Assembly: GCA_022511265.1 (NCBI GenBank)
Contig: JAFLRX010000001.1
Location: 107,005 to 171,004, forward strand
Source of the DNA: Eubacterium sp.
GTDB lineage: Bacteria; Bacillota; Clostridia; Oscillospirales; Ruminococcaceae
Direction: 5' to 3'
Length of the DNA stretch: 64,000 nt
Shown here in pieces: positions 43,036 to 50,676 of this stretch. How positions within the stretch are numbered: the stretch's first letter is position 1; each line of letters opens with the position of its first letter. The notes under the pieces were generated by a model. The model was not told where the DNA came from. It did not search any database and worked only from the letters and a program-made list of their open reading frames with translations. Made by a program: the position numbers and the translations under genes.

Positions 43036-43168
43036 GCTTTACCTTCTTTCGTAGATGATAAATCTATTCTACAACATTTTTTCCTATTTGTATTATCATT
43101 TCTTGTGGATTTTTCTTCACCACTCCGTACTGACATTCCTACGTGAAATTCCAATTTTCTTAGTAACA

Positions 43169-43197
43169 ATTATATATCATAGTATCCGGGCTGTCAA
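43169..43197 (-). promoter_or_regulatory. Consensus sigma-A promoter of AraC-GNAT operon
   Basis: Minus strand: TTGACA (43192-43197), 17-base spacer, TATAAT (43169-43174). The start codon is some 130 bases away, leaving a long leader. Confidence 0.85.
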
Positions 43198-43202
43198 CAA
43201 AA

Positions 43203-43249
43203 ATGCCACAGCATTTTTGGCTTACAATCAGTCAAAAATGCCGTGGCAT
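43203..43249 (-). terminator. Terminator of the PAPVEQ repeat gene
   Basis: Seventeen-base stem (43203-43219 with 43233-43249, one G-U pair), 13-base loop, and T5 on the minus strand. It lies immediately before the promoter of the next operon. Confidence 0.9.
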
Positions 43250-43256
43250 AATAACT

Positions 43257-44519
43257 TTATTTTCCGTTACCGCAGTTGGGACAAATGCCGCTGCCGTCCT
43301 TTATCATACTGCCGCACTGTGTGCAAAAAGTGATCGGTGCACCCACCGATTTGTGTCCGCATTTAGTACAGAACGGAAAACCGTTCAGCGGTGTGCCGCA
43401 CATCACACAAAACGTGGGGATATCAGGCTCAGGCGATGGTATCGGTGCGGGTTGTTCTATAGGTGTAGGCTGCTCTACAAGAGCGGGTTGTTCTGCAGGA
43501 GCAGGTTGCTCTACAGGCGCGGGCTGTTCCACAGGCGCGGGCTGCTCTACAGGAGCAGGTTGCTCTACAGGAGCAGGTTGCTCTACAGGAGCAGGTTGTT
43601 CCACAGGTGCGGGTTGCTCTACAGGCGCAGGCTGTTCTACAGGTGCGGGTTGCTCTACAGGTGTAGGCTGTTCCACAGGTGCGGATTGCTCTACAGGCGC
43701 AGGTTGTTCCACAGGCGCGGGTTGCTCTACAGGAGCAGGCTGTTCCACAGGCGCGGGCTGCTCTACAGGTGCGGGTTGCTCTACAGGTGCGGGTTGCTCT
43801 ACAGGTGCGGGTTGCTCTACAGGAGCAGGTTGTTCTACAGGCGCAGGCTGTTCCACAGGTGCGGGTTGCTCTACAGGAGCAGGTTGTTCTACCGGTGCGG
43901 GTTGTACCATAGGTGCAGGTTGCTCCTTTGCTACTTCCTGCTCAATATGTACAGGGTACTGCATATATTGATACACGGCAGGCTCTTCGTTATGCTCAGG
44001 ATTTGTTTGTTGAGCTGCAACGGCTACAGCCTGCTTGTATTTCTTTATAGACGAACGCGCCGCCTTAAACGCGATAAAGCCCAACATAGACGGCACAAAC
44101 AGCACCACAAGATAAAACAGCAAAGTAAATCCGACAACCGCAACAGCGGAATATTGAAGGATAGTTTCCGGCACGCCTAAACATATCGGCTCTACTACTA
44201 ACGAATAATAGATATCGTACAGCGGTTGTACCAGAGAATAAGAACCATCGCCGCCGGCAGCTCCTACAAACAGCAGCACCGCCGAACCGATAAACGAAAT
44301 GTTAAGTATAACAGACAGCACCAGCACAATCGCCGATAATATGCTGTTAAGGGTCTTTATTGCCTTTGCTTTTCCCTTTCTGTAAAACGGCGAAAAGATA
44401 AGACATACCAATGCAAGAAATGCAGTACACACTCCGGCCACCGTTAAAATAAGAGGAATGAGCGTATAATTGCCAAGATATTCAATCAGTCTCGTTAAAG
44501 TTGTTTGCATATCAATCAT
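43257..44519 (-). CDS. Membrane protein with PAPVEQ repeats and double zinc ribbon
   Basis: A 420-residue protein. Residues 1-165 hold about four hydrophobic segments; 166-197 are a charged linker (KAARSSIKKYKQAV). Residues about 198-362 are some 27 tandem copies of PAPVEQ with few variants (SAPVEQ, PTPVEQ, PAPAEQ, PALVEQ, PTPIEQ). The last 55 residues form two zinc ribbons: FCVMCGTPLNGFPFCTKCG and FCTQCGSMIKDGSGICPNCG. I know no described family with this order. The repeat region is expected to be an extended polyproline-like spacer holding the ribbons away from the membrane. The ATG at 44519 follows CGGAGG by seven bases; an ATG six codons earlier overlaps that site. Confidence 0.85.
   Translation of the reverse strand: MIDMQTTLTRLIEYLGNYTLIPLILTVAGVCTAFLALVCLIFSPFYRKGKAKAIKTLNSILSAIVLVLSVILNISFIGSAVLLFVGAAGGDGSYSLVQPLYDIYYSLVVEPICLGVPETILQYSAVAVVGFTLLFYLVVLFVPSMLGFIAFKAARSSIKKYKQAVAVAAQQTNPEHNEEPAVYQYMQYPVHIEQEVAKEQPAPMVQPAPVEQPAPVEQPAPVEQPAPVEQPAPVEQPAPVEQPAPVEQPAPVEQPAPVEQPAPVEQPAPVEQPAPVEQSAPVEQPTPVEQPAPVEQPAPVEQPAPVEQPAPVEQPAPVEQPAPVEQPAPVEQPAPVEQPAPAEQPALVEQPTPIEQPAPIPSPEPDIPTFCVMCGTPLNGFPFCTKCGHKSVGAPITFCTQCGSMIKDGSGICPNCGNGK
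43432..43924 (-). repeat. 18-base tandem repeat coding for PAPVEQ
   Basis: About 27 near-identical 18-base units in frame inside the gene. Neighbouring units differ mainly at third codon positions (GGA/GGC/GGT on the plus strand), in patterns that suggest recent block duplications. Confidence 0.95.
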
Positions 44520-44551
44520 ATTTCTGCCTCCGTACATGAATTTTTTCTTTT

Positions 44552-44580
44552 ATTCTATCACAAAAAAGCGATAAAGTCAA
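44552..44580 (-). promoter_or_regulatory. Sigma-A promoter of the PAPVEQ repeat gene
   Basis: Minus strand: TTGACT (44575-44580), 17-base spacer, TAGAAT (44552-44557). Confidence 0.7.
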
Positions 44581-44596
44581 CATCATAGCATAATTT

Positions 44597-45289
44597 TCAG
44601 TTACGGTCTGTCTCGTTGATTTTCGACACAACAAGAGAGTTATCCTGTACAGAAAAGCTGATATTAAATCCGGCGATATCCATTTTATATACCCGCTCCG
44701 GATCGTTCTGATACGCGGGTCGCGGGTCTTGAGACAGCAGCTGAACAAGCCCCTCACGCAGGTTTTCGGGGACAACGGATATGATATCATCGGGTATATG
44801 TACCTCCAGCGTGCCGGTCTTTTTCTGTGAAAAACCGCCGACCGCGTCGGGGTGGGCATCGGTATATGCAAGATAAGGCTTGATGTCATATACCGGCGTA
44901 CCGTCAAGGATATCCGCGCCGCTGATATACAGCACAGGTCCGTCCGGCGTTTCAAGGTCTATCCTATCCAGCTTTACCGAGGACAAGCCTATCGGATTAG
45001 GTCGAAAGGGCGAGCGGGTAGAAAACACACCTACACGGGTATTTCCTCCCAGTCTCGGCGGGCGCACCGTCGGCGACCAATCCTCCCTCACAGCCTTTGA
45101 AAACTGCCACAATATCCATATGTGCGAGTAATCCTCCAGCCCGCGCACCGCCTCTTTTACACGGTACTCCGGCTCGAAAACTATCTTCGCGGGCAGCTCT
45201 GCCAGCCCGCTCTGCCGCGGGATACCGAATTTATCCGAAAAAAGGCTGTGCACATGCGCTATTGTCTTAAATGTAAATTCTTCAGGCAC
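44597..45289 (-). CDS. trmO: tRNA t6A37 N6-methyltransferase TrmO family
   Basis: A 230-residue protein of the TsaA/UPF0066 beta-barrel family, which uses SAM to methylate threonylcarbamoyl-A37 of certain tRNAs. Signature segments: FGIPRQSGLAELPAKIVFEP, RGLEDYSHIWILWQF, TRSPFRPNPIGLSSVKLD and DGTPVYDIKPYLAYTD. The start is a GTG with GGAAG before it. Last gene of a five-gene operon. The C-terminal ~70 residues match the TrmO tail. Confidence 0.92.
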   Translation of the reverse strand: MPEEFTFKTIAHVHSLFSDKFGIPRQSGLAELPAKIVFEPEYRVKEAVRGLEDYSHIWILWQFSKAVREDWSPTVRPPRLGGNTRVGVFSTRSPFRPNPIGLSSVKLDRIDLETPDGPVLYISGADILDGTPVYDIKPYLAYTDAHPDAVGGFSQKKTGTLEVHIPDDIISVVPENLREGLVQLLSQDPRPAYQNDPERVYKMDIAGFNISFSVQDNSLVVSKINETDRN

Positions 45290-45302
45290 CGTTATCTTCC
45301 TT

Positions 45303-45824
45303 TCAGTTTTTTATCTCCCAGCTGCCTACCACCCTGTACGGCTCGCACTCCGCGAAGTCTATACGGCAGACCTCGGCAGTCAGCGGAGCAAACCGCTCGG
45401 TTAGCTGCTCAAGCGGTTTTTCAACACCCTCCAACCTTACCGCAAGCGAACAGTGCGGAAACCATCTGCCTGGTACATAAAAATCGGCACGCCGTATATC
45501 TTCGGGGACAATTGAATTTACGGTGAGATTAAGCTCTATCAGATATTCGCTAAGCTTGGGCGCAAGAAATATCACCGCAGGCGGAAAGCTGCCAAGCTCG
45601 GAAAAGCTGACATCTCCCCTTTTAAACAAGGTGATATTTTCATCTATCGCATCGGCAATGCGGCTTTCATCCTCGTCATAAAATGACGCTATCGTGATAT
45701 GGGGCGGGATGTTTTGCGCAAGCATATAACCGTTTCCGGTGACTTGTGCGGCGTAATTTATAAGCTCGTTTATTTTGCGTTGCGCGTCATTATCAAAGAT
45801 AACTACAACTGCGTATTGTTTCAC
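45303..45824 (-). CDS. 2H phosphoesterase, 2'-5' RNA ligase-like
   Basis: A 173-residue 2H-family protein with the two H-x-T/S-x motifs: PPHITIASF (about residue 41) and FPHCSLAV (about residue 125), which form the active site. The family acts on RNA ends or cyclic phosphates; the substrate is unknown. Two GTG starts are possible. I chose the second (45824), because GAGGTGA lies just before it, whereas the first (45833) overlaps the GH30 stop as GTGA and has no site. The neighbour TrmO suggests an RNA theme, which is inference. Confidence 0.85.
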   Translation of the reverse strand: MKQYAVVVIFDNDAQRKINELINYAAQVTGNGYMLAQNIPPHITIASFYDEDESRIADAIDENITLFKRGDVSFSELGSFPPAVIFLAPKLSEYLIELNLTVNSIVPEDIRRADFYVPGRWFPHCSLAVRLEGVEKPLEQLTERFAPLTAEVCRIDFAECEPYRVVGSWEIKN

Positions 45825-45829
45825 AATAT

Positions 45830-47272
45830 TCACCTCAATATAAATGTTGTTATCGAATTGCCTTTTAATACGGCGGTAAAGCAGCCGCTGACGGTATTGG
45901 TTTCTTCGATCTCAGCCCAATGCTCGCCGCTTTCCATGTCGCCGCTGGTGCGGACGGTTTGTACAATACCGGCTGCAATGTCAAACCGAGATATATCAAA
46001 CTTGCAGCTCTTATCAGCCGCTTTGCTGTTCACCGCGACTATCACAAGCTTATGCGTATCTTTATCATAAGCCGCAATGGTGCTTTCATCAATATGTATA
46101 AGCGTCATCCCCGGTCGTATATATCGGGTGAACTGCCCCATTGTGTAGTATTTCTGGGTAAGTATAACGGTGTCGTTGTCGTGGTCTGCTACCGCAAGGC
46201 CCCAATAGCCGCCGTTTACGTCTACCATTCCCCTGTCTTGATTTCCGTTATAGCCTTCTTTGCTGATATGACTGTCTATCGCCTGCCACATTATCCATGC
46301 CGAGGGGGAAAGCGCGTTTATATCCCGTATTATTTTTTCCGCATACCACAATGCCGCGCCCATTTCACCCGCGTCCTCGCCGGATACACCGCCGCCGTCC
46401 ACCTCGCTCATCCATAGGTTAAAGCCCTCGGTCTTAGCAAGCGCGCCCAGCTTTTCGCTGTCAGTCTCATCATAGGTGTGGGTGCTGATACGGTCAAGCA
46501 CTGATTTTGCCTCATCGGAATAGAGTTTATATGCCTTGTACTGATACCCACACCCAGTCTCATCGCTGCCGACTATCTCAACATCGGACAGCCCTGCCGC
46601 TTTGAACGCCTTAGCAGTCTCGATGATTATCTTTGATTGCGACTCGCCCATTTCAAAGTGGCAGCCCTCCTGCTTCCAGTTGTTTGCCCACCAGAAGTCT
46701 GTCCCCGGCTCGTTCATCGGGGAGACGGAGGATACTTTTATACCAAGGTCGTTGTTTATATATGACGCAACGTCTGCCATATACTTGGCAAAATCTTCAT
46801 AGCGGTCAGCTTTCAGATTATCCTTTGCAGGGTCGGCGTTGCCGGACGAGCAGCCGCTGACCGTCATAAAATACGGTGGCGAATTTGAAAACACCTCAAC
46901 ATATGCGTCCTTGCCCGCCGCCTTATACGCATGGGTCAGCACGTTCAACTGATTATAGTCGGCTTTACAGTCGTAGGTCCATGTATCGTTTTTCTCATCA
47001 TATACTGCCCAGCCTGGTATAGCGGAATCGGTGCGGGTGATATGCCTGTGTGTCTGGTCGTCTCCGCCGCCGATGTTATAGCGCATAATGTTCATATCTA
47101 AGCCGTTTGATGAAAAGAACAACTCTGCGGTCTGCCGCGCAAGGCTGTCGGAATAACCCACGCGGTTTGCCCACCAGCACAGGCTGGTCCCCCAGCCCTG
47201 AAATTTTCCGCCGTTTGTGGTTGACATATTTTCCGGCGAAACTGTTACTATATCGAATCTGTCTGTTGACAT
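45830..47272 (-). CDS. Glycoside hydrolase family 30, intracellular
   Basis: A 480-residue (beta/alpha)8 glycosidase with the small beta-sandwich typical of GH30. The acid/base is Glu188 in SPMNEPGTDFWW and the nucleophile Glu290 in LWMSEVDGGG. VFSNSPPYFMTVSG and the N-terminal GWGTSLCWWANRVG resemble subfamily 5, endo-beta-1,6-galactanases acting on arabinogalactan-type glycans. No signal peptide is present, so it would act inside the cell on imported oligosaccharides. No sugar transporter is adjacent, which is unusual. The ATG follows GGAGAAG. Confidence 0.88.
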   Translation of the reverse strand: MSTDRFDIVTVSPENMSTTNGGKFQGWGTSLCWWANRVGYSDSLARQTAELFFSSNGLDMNIMRYNIGGGDDQTHRHITRTDSAIPGWAVYDEKNDTWTYDCKADYNQLNVLTHAYKAAGKDAYVEVFSNSPPYFMTVSGCSSGNADPAKDNLKADRYEDFAKYMADVASYINNDLGIKVSSVSPMNEPGTDFWWANNWKQEGCHFEMGESQSKIIIETAKAFKAAGLSDVEIVGSDETGCGYQYKAYKLYSDEAKSVLDRISTHTYDETDSEKLGALAKTEGFNLWMSEVDGGGVSGEDAGEMGAALWYAEKIIRDINALSPSAWIMWQAIDSHISKEGYNGNQDRGMVDVNGGYWGLAVADHDNDTVILTQKYYTMGQFTRYIRPGMTLIHIDESTIAAYDKDTHKLVIVAVNSKAADKSCKFDISRFDIAAGIVQTVRTSGDMESGEHWAEIEETNTVSGCFTAVLKGNSITTFILR

Positions 47273-47282
47273 AGCTTCTCCT

Positions 47283-48041
47283 TTATTTTTTTGCCGCTAT
47301 CATATATCTGTGCGTCCGCCCGCCGACAAAGCCGTTTTGCCGTATGATTTTATGGGCGTACAGCAGACGGTCAAAGCATTTCTCCACCGAAAACTCCGGA
47401 AACTCCCACACTATTACCCGTGCGAACCACACCAACGCGCCGACATCGTAAAACTTTATCTTGCCGTATTCTTCACCGCTGTGGAGTATCGTAAAGCCCG
47501 CGCTTTCAAACGCTTTGGTTTGGTCGGCAAGATTAAGCCCCGAAAAAGGCTTCGGTGTGCCTGGCAGCAGTAATTCCACCAGCTCGCGGTCGTTATCCTC
47601 GCCTACCTGTTGGGTGATAAATATACCACCCGGCTTTAGCAGTCTGAACAGCTCCGGTGGGTCAAACTCGCCGTGGCGGTTGATAATTATATCAAAGCTT
47701 TCGTCCTCAAAAGGCAGAGAGTTATAACTGTCAGTGTCGATTACCGTAACACCGAGCGGAGTCAGCGTCTTACGGCATAACTCTACATTCGGCGGGTACG
47801 CCTCGGTAACAGTGATAAGCCCATACGGATGCCCGAGCCGCAGCACAAGCTCTCCACCGCCGGTGTCTATATCCAGCAGCTTATCGGTCGGCTTGAGATA
47901 TTCTTTTACAATTGCCGTATAATCCCACGGCAGGGTTTCATCTTCTGAATATCTGTCATTGATATAAGAAAAATCCCAGCCCTTTATGTGGGCTTTATCC
48001 TGCTCAGACAGCCAGTATTCCCTCAATTCATTATCAGTCAT
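47283..48041 (-). CDS. Class I SAM-dependent methyltransferase
   Basis: A 252-residue Rossmann-fold methyltransferase. Motif I is LLDIDTGGGELVLRLG, motif II/III ITVTEAYPPNVELC, and the post-I region DIIINRHGEFDPPELFRLLK carries the RLLKPGG motif. The substrate is unknown; the closest named groups are small-molecule or 23S rRNA-type methyltransferases with similar core. It overlaps the acetyltransferase by eight bases and lies ten bases before GH30. Confidence 0.88.
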   Translation of the reverse strand: MTDNELREYWLSEQDKAHIKGWDFSYINDRYSEDETLPWDYTAIVKEYLKPTDKLLDIDTGGGELVLRLGHPYGLITVTEAYPPNVELCRKTLTPLGVTVIDTDSYNSLPFEDESFDIIINRHGEFDPPELFRLLKPGGIFITQQVGEDNDRELVELLLPGTPKPFSGLNLADQTKAFESAGFTILHSGEEYGKIKFYDVGALVWFARVIVWEFPEFSVEKCFDRLLYAHKIIRQNGFVGGRTHRYMIAAKK

Positions 48042-48645
48042 ATTTTCCCTTAACTGTGTCGTTATCCGTTATCGTCCTTATCACGCGGCAGGGATTGCCC
48101 GCGGCGAGGGTGTCGGACGGTATGTCACGCGTCACCACACTGCCGGCACCTATAACGACGTTATCCCCTATCGTGACCCCTGCGCATATCACAACATTGC
48201 TGGCTATCCAACAGTCGTTGCCTATGGTTATCGGCTTGCCGTATTCTAAATCATACGGTGTACCGTCGGGTCGGGTAAACATCTGTCTTTCCTCCGGCAG
48301 CAATGCGTGCAGCGCCGTCGCCAATGTGCAGTTCGGACCGAAGAACACATTCTTACCGATATTTATCGGACAGGTGTCCAGCACCGTAAAATTAAAATTA
48401 GCGTAAAAGTTGTCCCCGACGCTGGTAAATACGCCGTAGTCAAACTGTATAGGTCCTTGCAGATAGCAGTTTTTGCCGCGGTGCGGCAGCAGCTTGTCCA
48501 GCAACGCCACGCGTCTTTCTTCGTCGGTCTCATAGGTCAGATTGTATTCCTGCGTCAGACGGTGCGCCGCCGTGCGCAGCTCGGCTAGTTCCTTGTCGGT
48601 AGGGTCGTACAGCCGTCCGGCAAGCATTTTTTCTTTTTCGGTCAT
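48034..48645 (-). CDS. maa: Maltose/galactoside O-acetyltransferase (hexapeptide family)
   Basis: A 203-residue left-handed beta-helix acetyltransferase of the Maa/LacA/NodL group. It has the N-terminal MTEKEKMLAGRLYDPTDKEL motif, QFDYGVFTSVGDNFYANFN, ALHALLPEERQ with the catalytic histidine, and hexapeptide turns NDCWIASNVVICAGVTIGDN. It acetylates sugars with acetyl-CoA, often to expel non-metabolised sugars. First gene of the GH30 operon, behind AAGGAGG. Confidence 0.92.
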   Translation of the reverse strand: MTEKEKMLAGRLYDPTDKELAELRTAAHRLTQEYNLTYETDEERRVALLDKLLPHRGKNCYLQGPIQFDYGVFTSVGDNFYANFNFTVLDTCPINIGKNVFFGPNCTLATALHALLPEERQMFTRPDGTPYDLEYGKPITIGNDCWIASNVVICAGVTIGDNVVIGAGSVVTRDIPSDTLAAGNPCRVIRTITDNDTVKGKYD

Positions 48646-48669
48646 ACCGCACCTCCTTAATATACTTAT

Positions 48670-48698
48670 ATTTTATAATACAGTCGGTGCTTTGTCAA
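48670..48698 (-). promoter_or_regulatory. Sigma-A promoter of the maa-GH30 operon
   Basis: Minus strand: TTGACA (48693-48698), 17-base spacer, TAAAAT (48670-48675). An overlapping TATAAA gives a 15-base spacer alternative. Confidence 0.7.
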
Positions 48699-48752
48699 GA
48701 ATTTCCGACATACATACAATCAGCCTTATTCCTATTTCCCTTTTCACCACTA

Positions 48753-48782
48753 TTGACAAAAGCATTTTATATATGTTATACT
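48753..48782 (+). promoter_or_regulatory. Sigma-A promoter before the unknown 460-residue gene
   Basis: TTGACA (48753-48758), 18-base spacer, TATACT (48777-48782). It sits directly before the decayed upstream copy of the translation start. Confidence 0.75.
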
Positions 48783-48791
48783 GAAATCAGC

Positions 48792-48939
48792 CGGGGACGA
48801 CACCCATAACAAAAAACGCAGCTGAAAGTGAATATCCGTGTACAGTGATCTAAAATTGCGCCGTAGGCGCACCTTTCTTATTCACTATTCACTCTTACCT
48901 ATTCACTTAATTTCGGGGAGGACACCCATGACAAAAAAC
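48792..48939 (+). repeat. Duplicated translation-start segment flanking a palindromic insert
   Basis: Two 26-base copies, 48792-48817 and 48914-48939, differ at two positions: the first has GGGGACG and ATA where the second has the working GGGGAGG and ATG. Between them lie 96 bases with GTGAAT / ATTCAC inverted ends, a GCGCCGTAGGCGC hairpin and three ATTCAC direct repeats. It reads like an inserted small repeat element that separated the promoter from the gene. Confidence 0.6.
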
Positions 48940-50310
48940 AATCAAAATGATAATCAAAACCTAACAGTTGCCGTTACGGATGAAAGCGGTGCGGTTATCG
49001 GGCACACATATCCTAAACGGGCAAAAGGACTGGTAAAAAAAGGTCGGGCAGAGTATTCTTCCGACAATGTTATCCGTCTGAAAGACTCCTGTCCGACGCA
49101 AAAATCGGAGGAAAACAAGATGGATGTATTAAATAACAATATAGCTGAGAACACTCAGCAGGAACGCGAAAACGCGGCAGCGCCGCAGACCGCAAAGCAG
49201 TATATATTCTTTGACCCGCGCAAGTGGTTCGTTCACCCTGACGTAAAGGAATTATCGGTCATGGACAGATTTATTTATCAAAGTCCCATTGACGACAAGC
49301 TGAACGAGGTAATAACGCTGGGCGCATGGGCAGGTAACAAATGGTCGGAAATCACCAACGGCTACATAAAGCTGGATAAGAATACCGACTACAAGTTTGT
49401 TTTCTGGCTCAACGGCGGAGAGAATGACCTCTCCAATGAGACCTGCCGCTTTGAGGTGATATACACCGATATGCACACCGATGGCTTTGCTGTTTCGCAA
49501 AGCGACCATGATTATCGGTATATATACAAACTCAACCGCTCGTACATCAAGCCGCTCAAAGAGCATAAGGGCTGGAGGCTGTATTCTATCCCGATAATCA
49601 AATCGGACAAGCAGTACGCACAGTTCCGCTTTGTGGCACAGCTTGCACCTATGACGATTATGGCAGCGGCCGAGCCTGAAAGCTATGCAGAGCTGCCGGA
49701 GATTCCGGACGAATTTGCGGACAAGCGTCCGCAGCGACACAATATAGTGTTCACCGACGGCTGGCCGGAAAATAAACCGTATGCGACCAAGACGCTGAAA
49801 TCCTTCGCGGAAGGCACACATGCGTCGCAGCAAAACAGCGGAAACGGATTTTTCAATTCGTTCACAGATAACGATGACTTTATGGCACAGCTTGCGCAGC
49901 GGTTAGCAGACAGCATCGATACCGATGTGATAGCTGAAATGGTGGCGGAAAACCTTGACATAAATGAGATTTCCGATACCGTTTCCGGCAACATTGATAC
50001 CTATGTGATAGCACGCGCTGCTATGGGAGAAAATCCCGACGCCGAAAAGATAAAACGTGTGGTTGATTTTGCCGAAAGTGACGAGATGAAGCGCATAGTC
50101 GATATGGCGGAAAATCTCGATACCGAAAAGCTTGAGCGTCTGGCAGATCTTGCTGAACTTGAGCATTTGTCTGATCTCACCGAGCTTGAGCGTCTGGCTG
50201 ATATCGCTGAAAGCGACGAGATAAAGCGCATTATTGATATGGCGGAAAATCTTGATATTGACAAAATCAAGCGTATGGCCGAGGAGACCGACAAGCGTTC
50301 CGAGGATTGA
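48928..50310 (+). CDS. Unrecognised protein with KRAKGLVKKGRA module and acidic heptad-like repeats
   Basis: A 460-residue soluble, acidic protein of unknown function. Residues 11-44 contain VIGHTYPKRAKGLVKKGRAE, a short beta-hairpin-like module I have seen at N-termini of other clostridial proteins and reminiscent of RRXRR motifs. Residues about 90-245 form a beta-rich domain (FFDPRKWFVHPDVKELSVMD, ITLGAWAGNKWSEITNGYIK, YKFVFWLNGGENDLSN), possibly carbohydrate- or ligand-binding. Residues 315-460 are helical repeats such as ESDEMKRIVDMAENLD and ESDEIKRIIDMAENLD. No signal peptide or membrane helix is seen. The ATG at 48928 follows GGGGAGG; the frame is open further upstream through the repeat element but lacks a site. 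Confidence 0.8.
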   Translation: MTKNNQNDNQNLTVAVTDESGAVIGHTYPKRAKGLVKKGRAEYSSDNVIRLKDSCPTQKSEENKMDVLNNNIAENTQQERENAAAPQTAKQYIFFDPRKWFVHPDVKELSVMDRFIYQSPIDDKLNEVITLGAWAGNKWSEITNGYIKLDKNTDYKFVFWLNGGENDLSNETCRFEVIYTDMHTDGFAVSQSDHDYRYIYKLNRSYIKPLKEHKGWRLYSIPIIKSDKQYAQFRFVAQLAPMTIMAAAEPESYAELPEIPDEFADKRPQRHNIVFTDGWPENKPYATKTLKSFAEGTHASQQNSGNGFFNSFTDNDDFMAQLAQRLADSIDTDVIAEMVAENLDINEISDTVSGNIDTYVIARAAMGENPDAEKIKRVVDFAESDEMKRIVDMAENLDTEKLERLADLAELEHLSDLTELERLADIAESDEIKRIIDMAENLDIDKIKRMAEETDKRSED

Positions 50311-50335
50311 TATCCATCGAGATTAAGTAAAAAGG

Positions 50336-50366
50336 CGGCAGCCCGTACGGGCTGCCGTTGTCTTTA
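50336..50366 (+). terminator. Terminator after the 460-residue gene
   Basis: A 22-base perfect palindrome (50336-50357, CGGCAGCCC arms around GTAC) followed by TTGTCTTT. The T-run is weak but the stem is strong. Confidence 0.75.
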
Positions 50367-50428
50367 CCTTGTATAACTGCATCATACAAGAAAAAAATAA
50401 AAAAAGGACAAATTTTTTCAAAAAAAGG

Positions 50429-50457
50429 TTGACAAACAAAATCCGATATGATATACT
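50429..50457 (+). promoter_or_regulatory. Promoter of the tRNA pair
   Basis: TTGACA (50429-50434), 17-base spacer, TATACT (50452-50457), 26 bases before tRNA-Met. Confidence 0.88.
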
Positions 50458-50482
50458 TAATAGGTCGCTGAAAAAGCAATAT

Positions 50483-50559
50483 GGCGGTATAGCTCAGTTG
50501 GCTAGAGCACTTGGTTCATACCCAGGGTGTCGTTGGTTCAAATCCGACTACCGCTACCA
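50483..50559 (+). tRNA. tRNA-Met (CAT), elongator type
   Basis: A 77-base cloverleaf with encoded CCA. Acceptor arms GGCGGTA / TACCGCT (one G-U), anticodon stem CTTGG / CCAGG with loop TTCATAC, T-arm with GGTTCAAAT. It lacks the three G-C pairs of the initiator stem and the unpaired first base, so it is not tRNA-fMet. A CAT anticodon later modified to read AUA (tRNA-Ile2) cannot be excluded, but the body resembles Bacillus elongator tRNA-Met. Confidence 0.9.
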
Positions 50560-50563
50560 ATAC

Positions 50564-50638
50564 GGCCCGTTGGTCAAGAGGTTAAGACACCGCCCTTTCA
50601 CGGCGGAATCATGGGTTCAATTCCCGTACGGGTCACCA
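50564..50638 (+). tRNA. tRNA-Glu (TTC)
   Basis: A 75-base cloverleaf with encoded CCA. Acceptor GGCCCGT / ACGGGTC, anticodon stem CCGCC / GGCGG with loop CTTTCAC giving anticodon TTC, T-loop GGTTCAATT. It follows tRNA-Met by four bases in one transcript. Confidence 0.95.
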
Positions 50639-50639
50639 G

Positions 50640-50671
50640 AAAAAAGCACTTGCGTTTGCAAGTGCTTTTTT
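50640..50671 (+). terminator. Terminator after the tRNA pair
   Basis: Fourteen-base stem (AAAAAAGCACTTGC with GCAAGTGCTTTTTT), four-base loop, T6 tail. Confidence 0.93.
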
Positions 50672-50676
50672 CAATT

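Noticed and set aside
43432..43924. CRISPR-like array of short repeats
   Set aside because: The 18-base units are directly adjacent with no unique spacers and stay in one coding frame.
43276..43971. Collagen-like frame GAGCST repeats on the plus strand
   Set aside because: It is the complement of the PAPVEQ repeat, with no start site; the minus frame has membrane helices, a ribosome binding site, a promoter and a terminator.
50483..50559. Initiator tRNA-fMet
   Set aside because: The anticodon stem lacks the three consecutive G-C pairs and the first acceptor position is paired, so it is an elongator-type tRNA with CAT anticodon.
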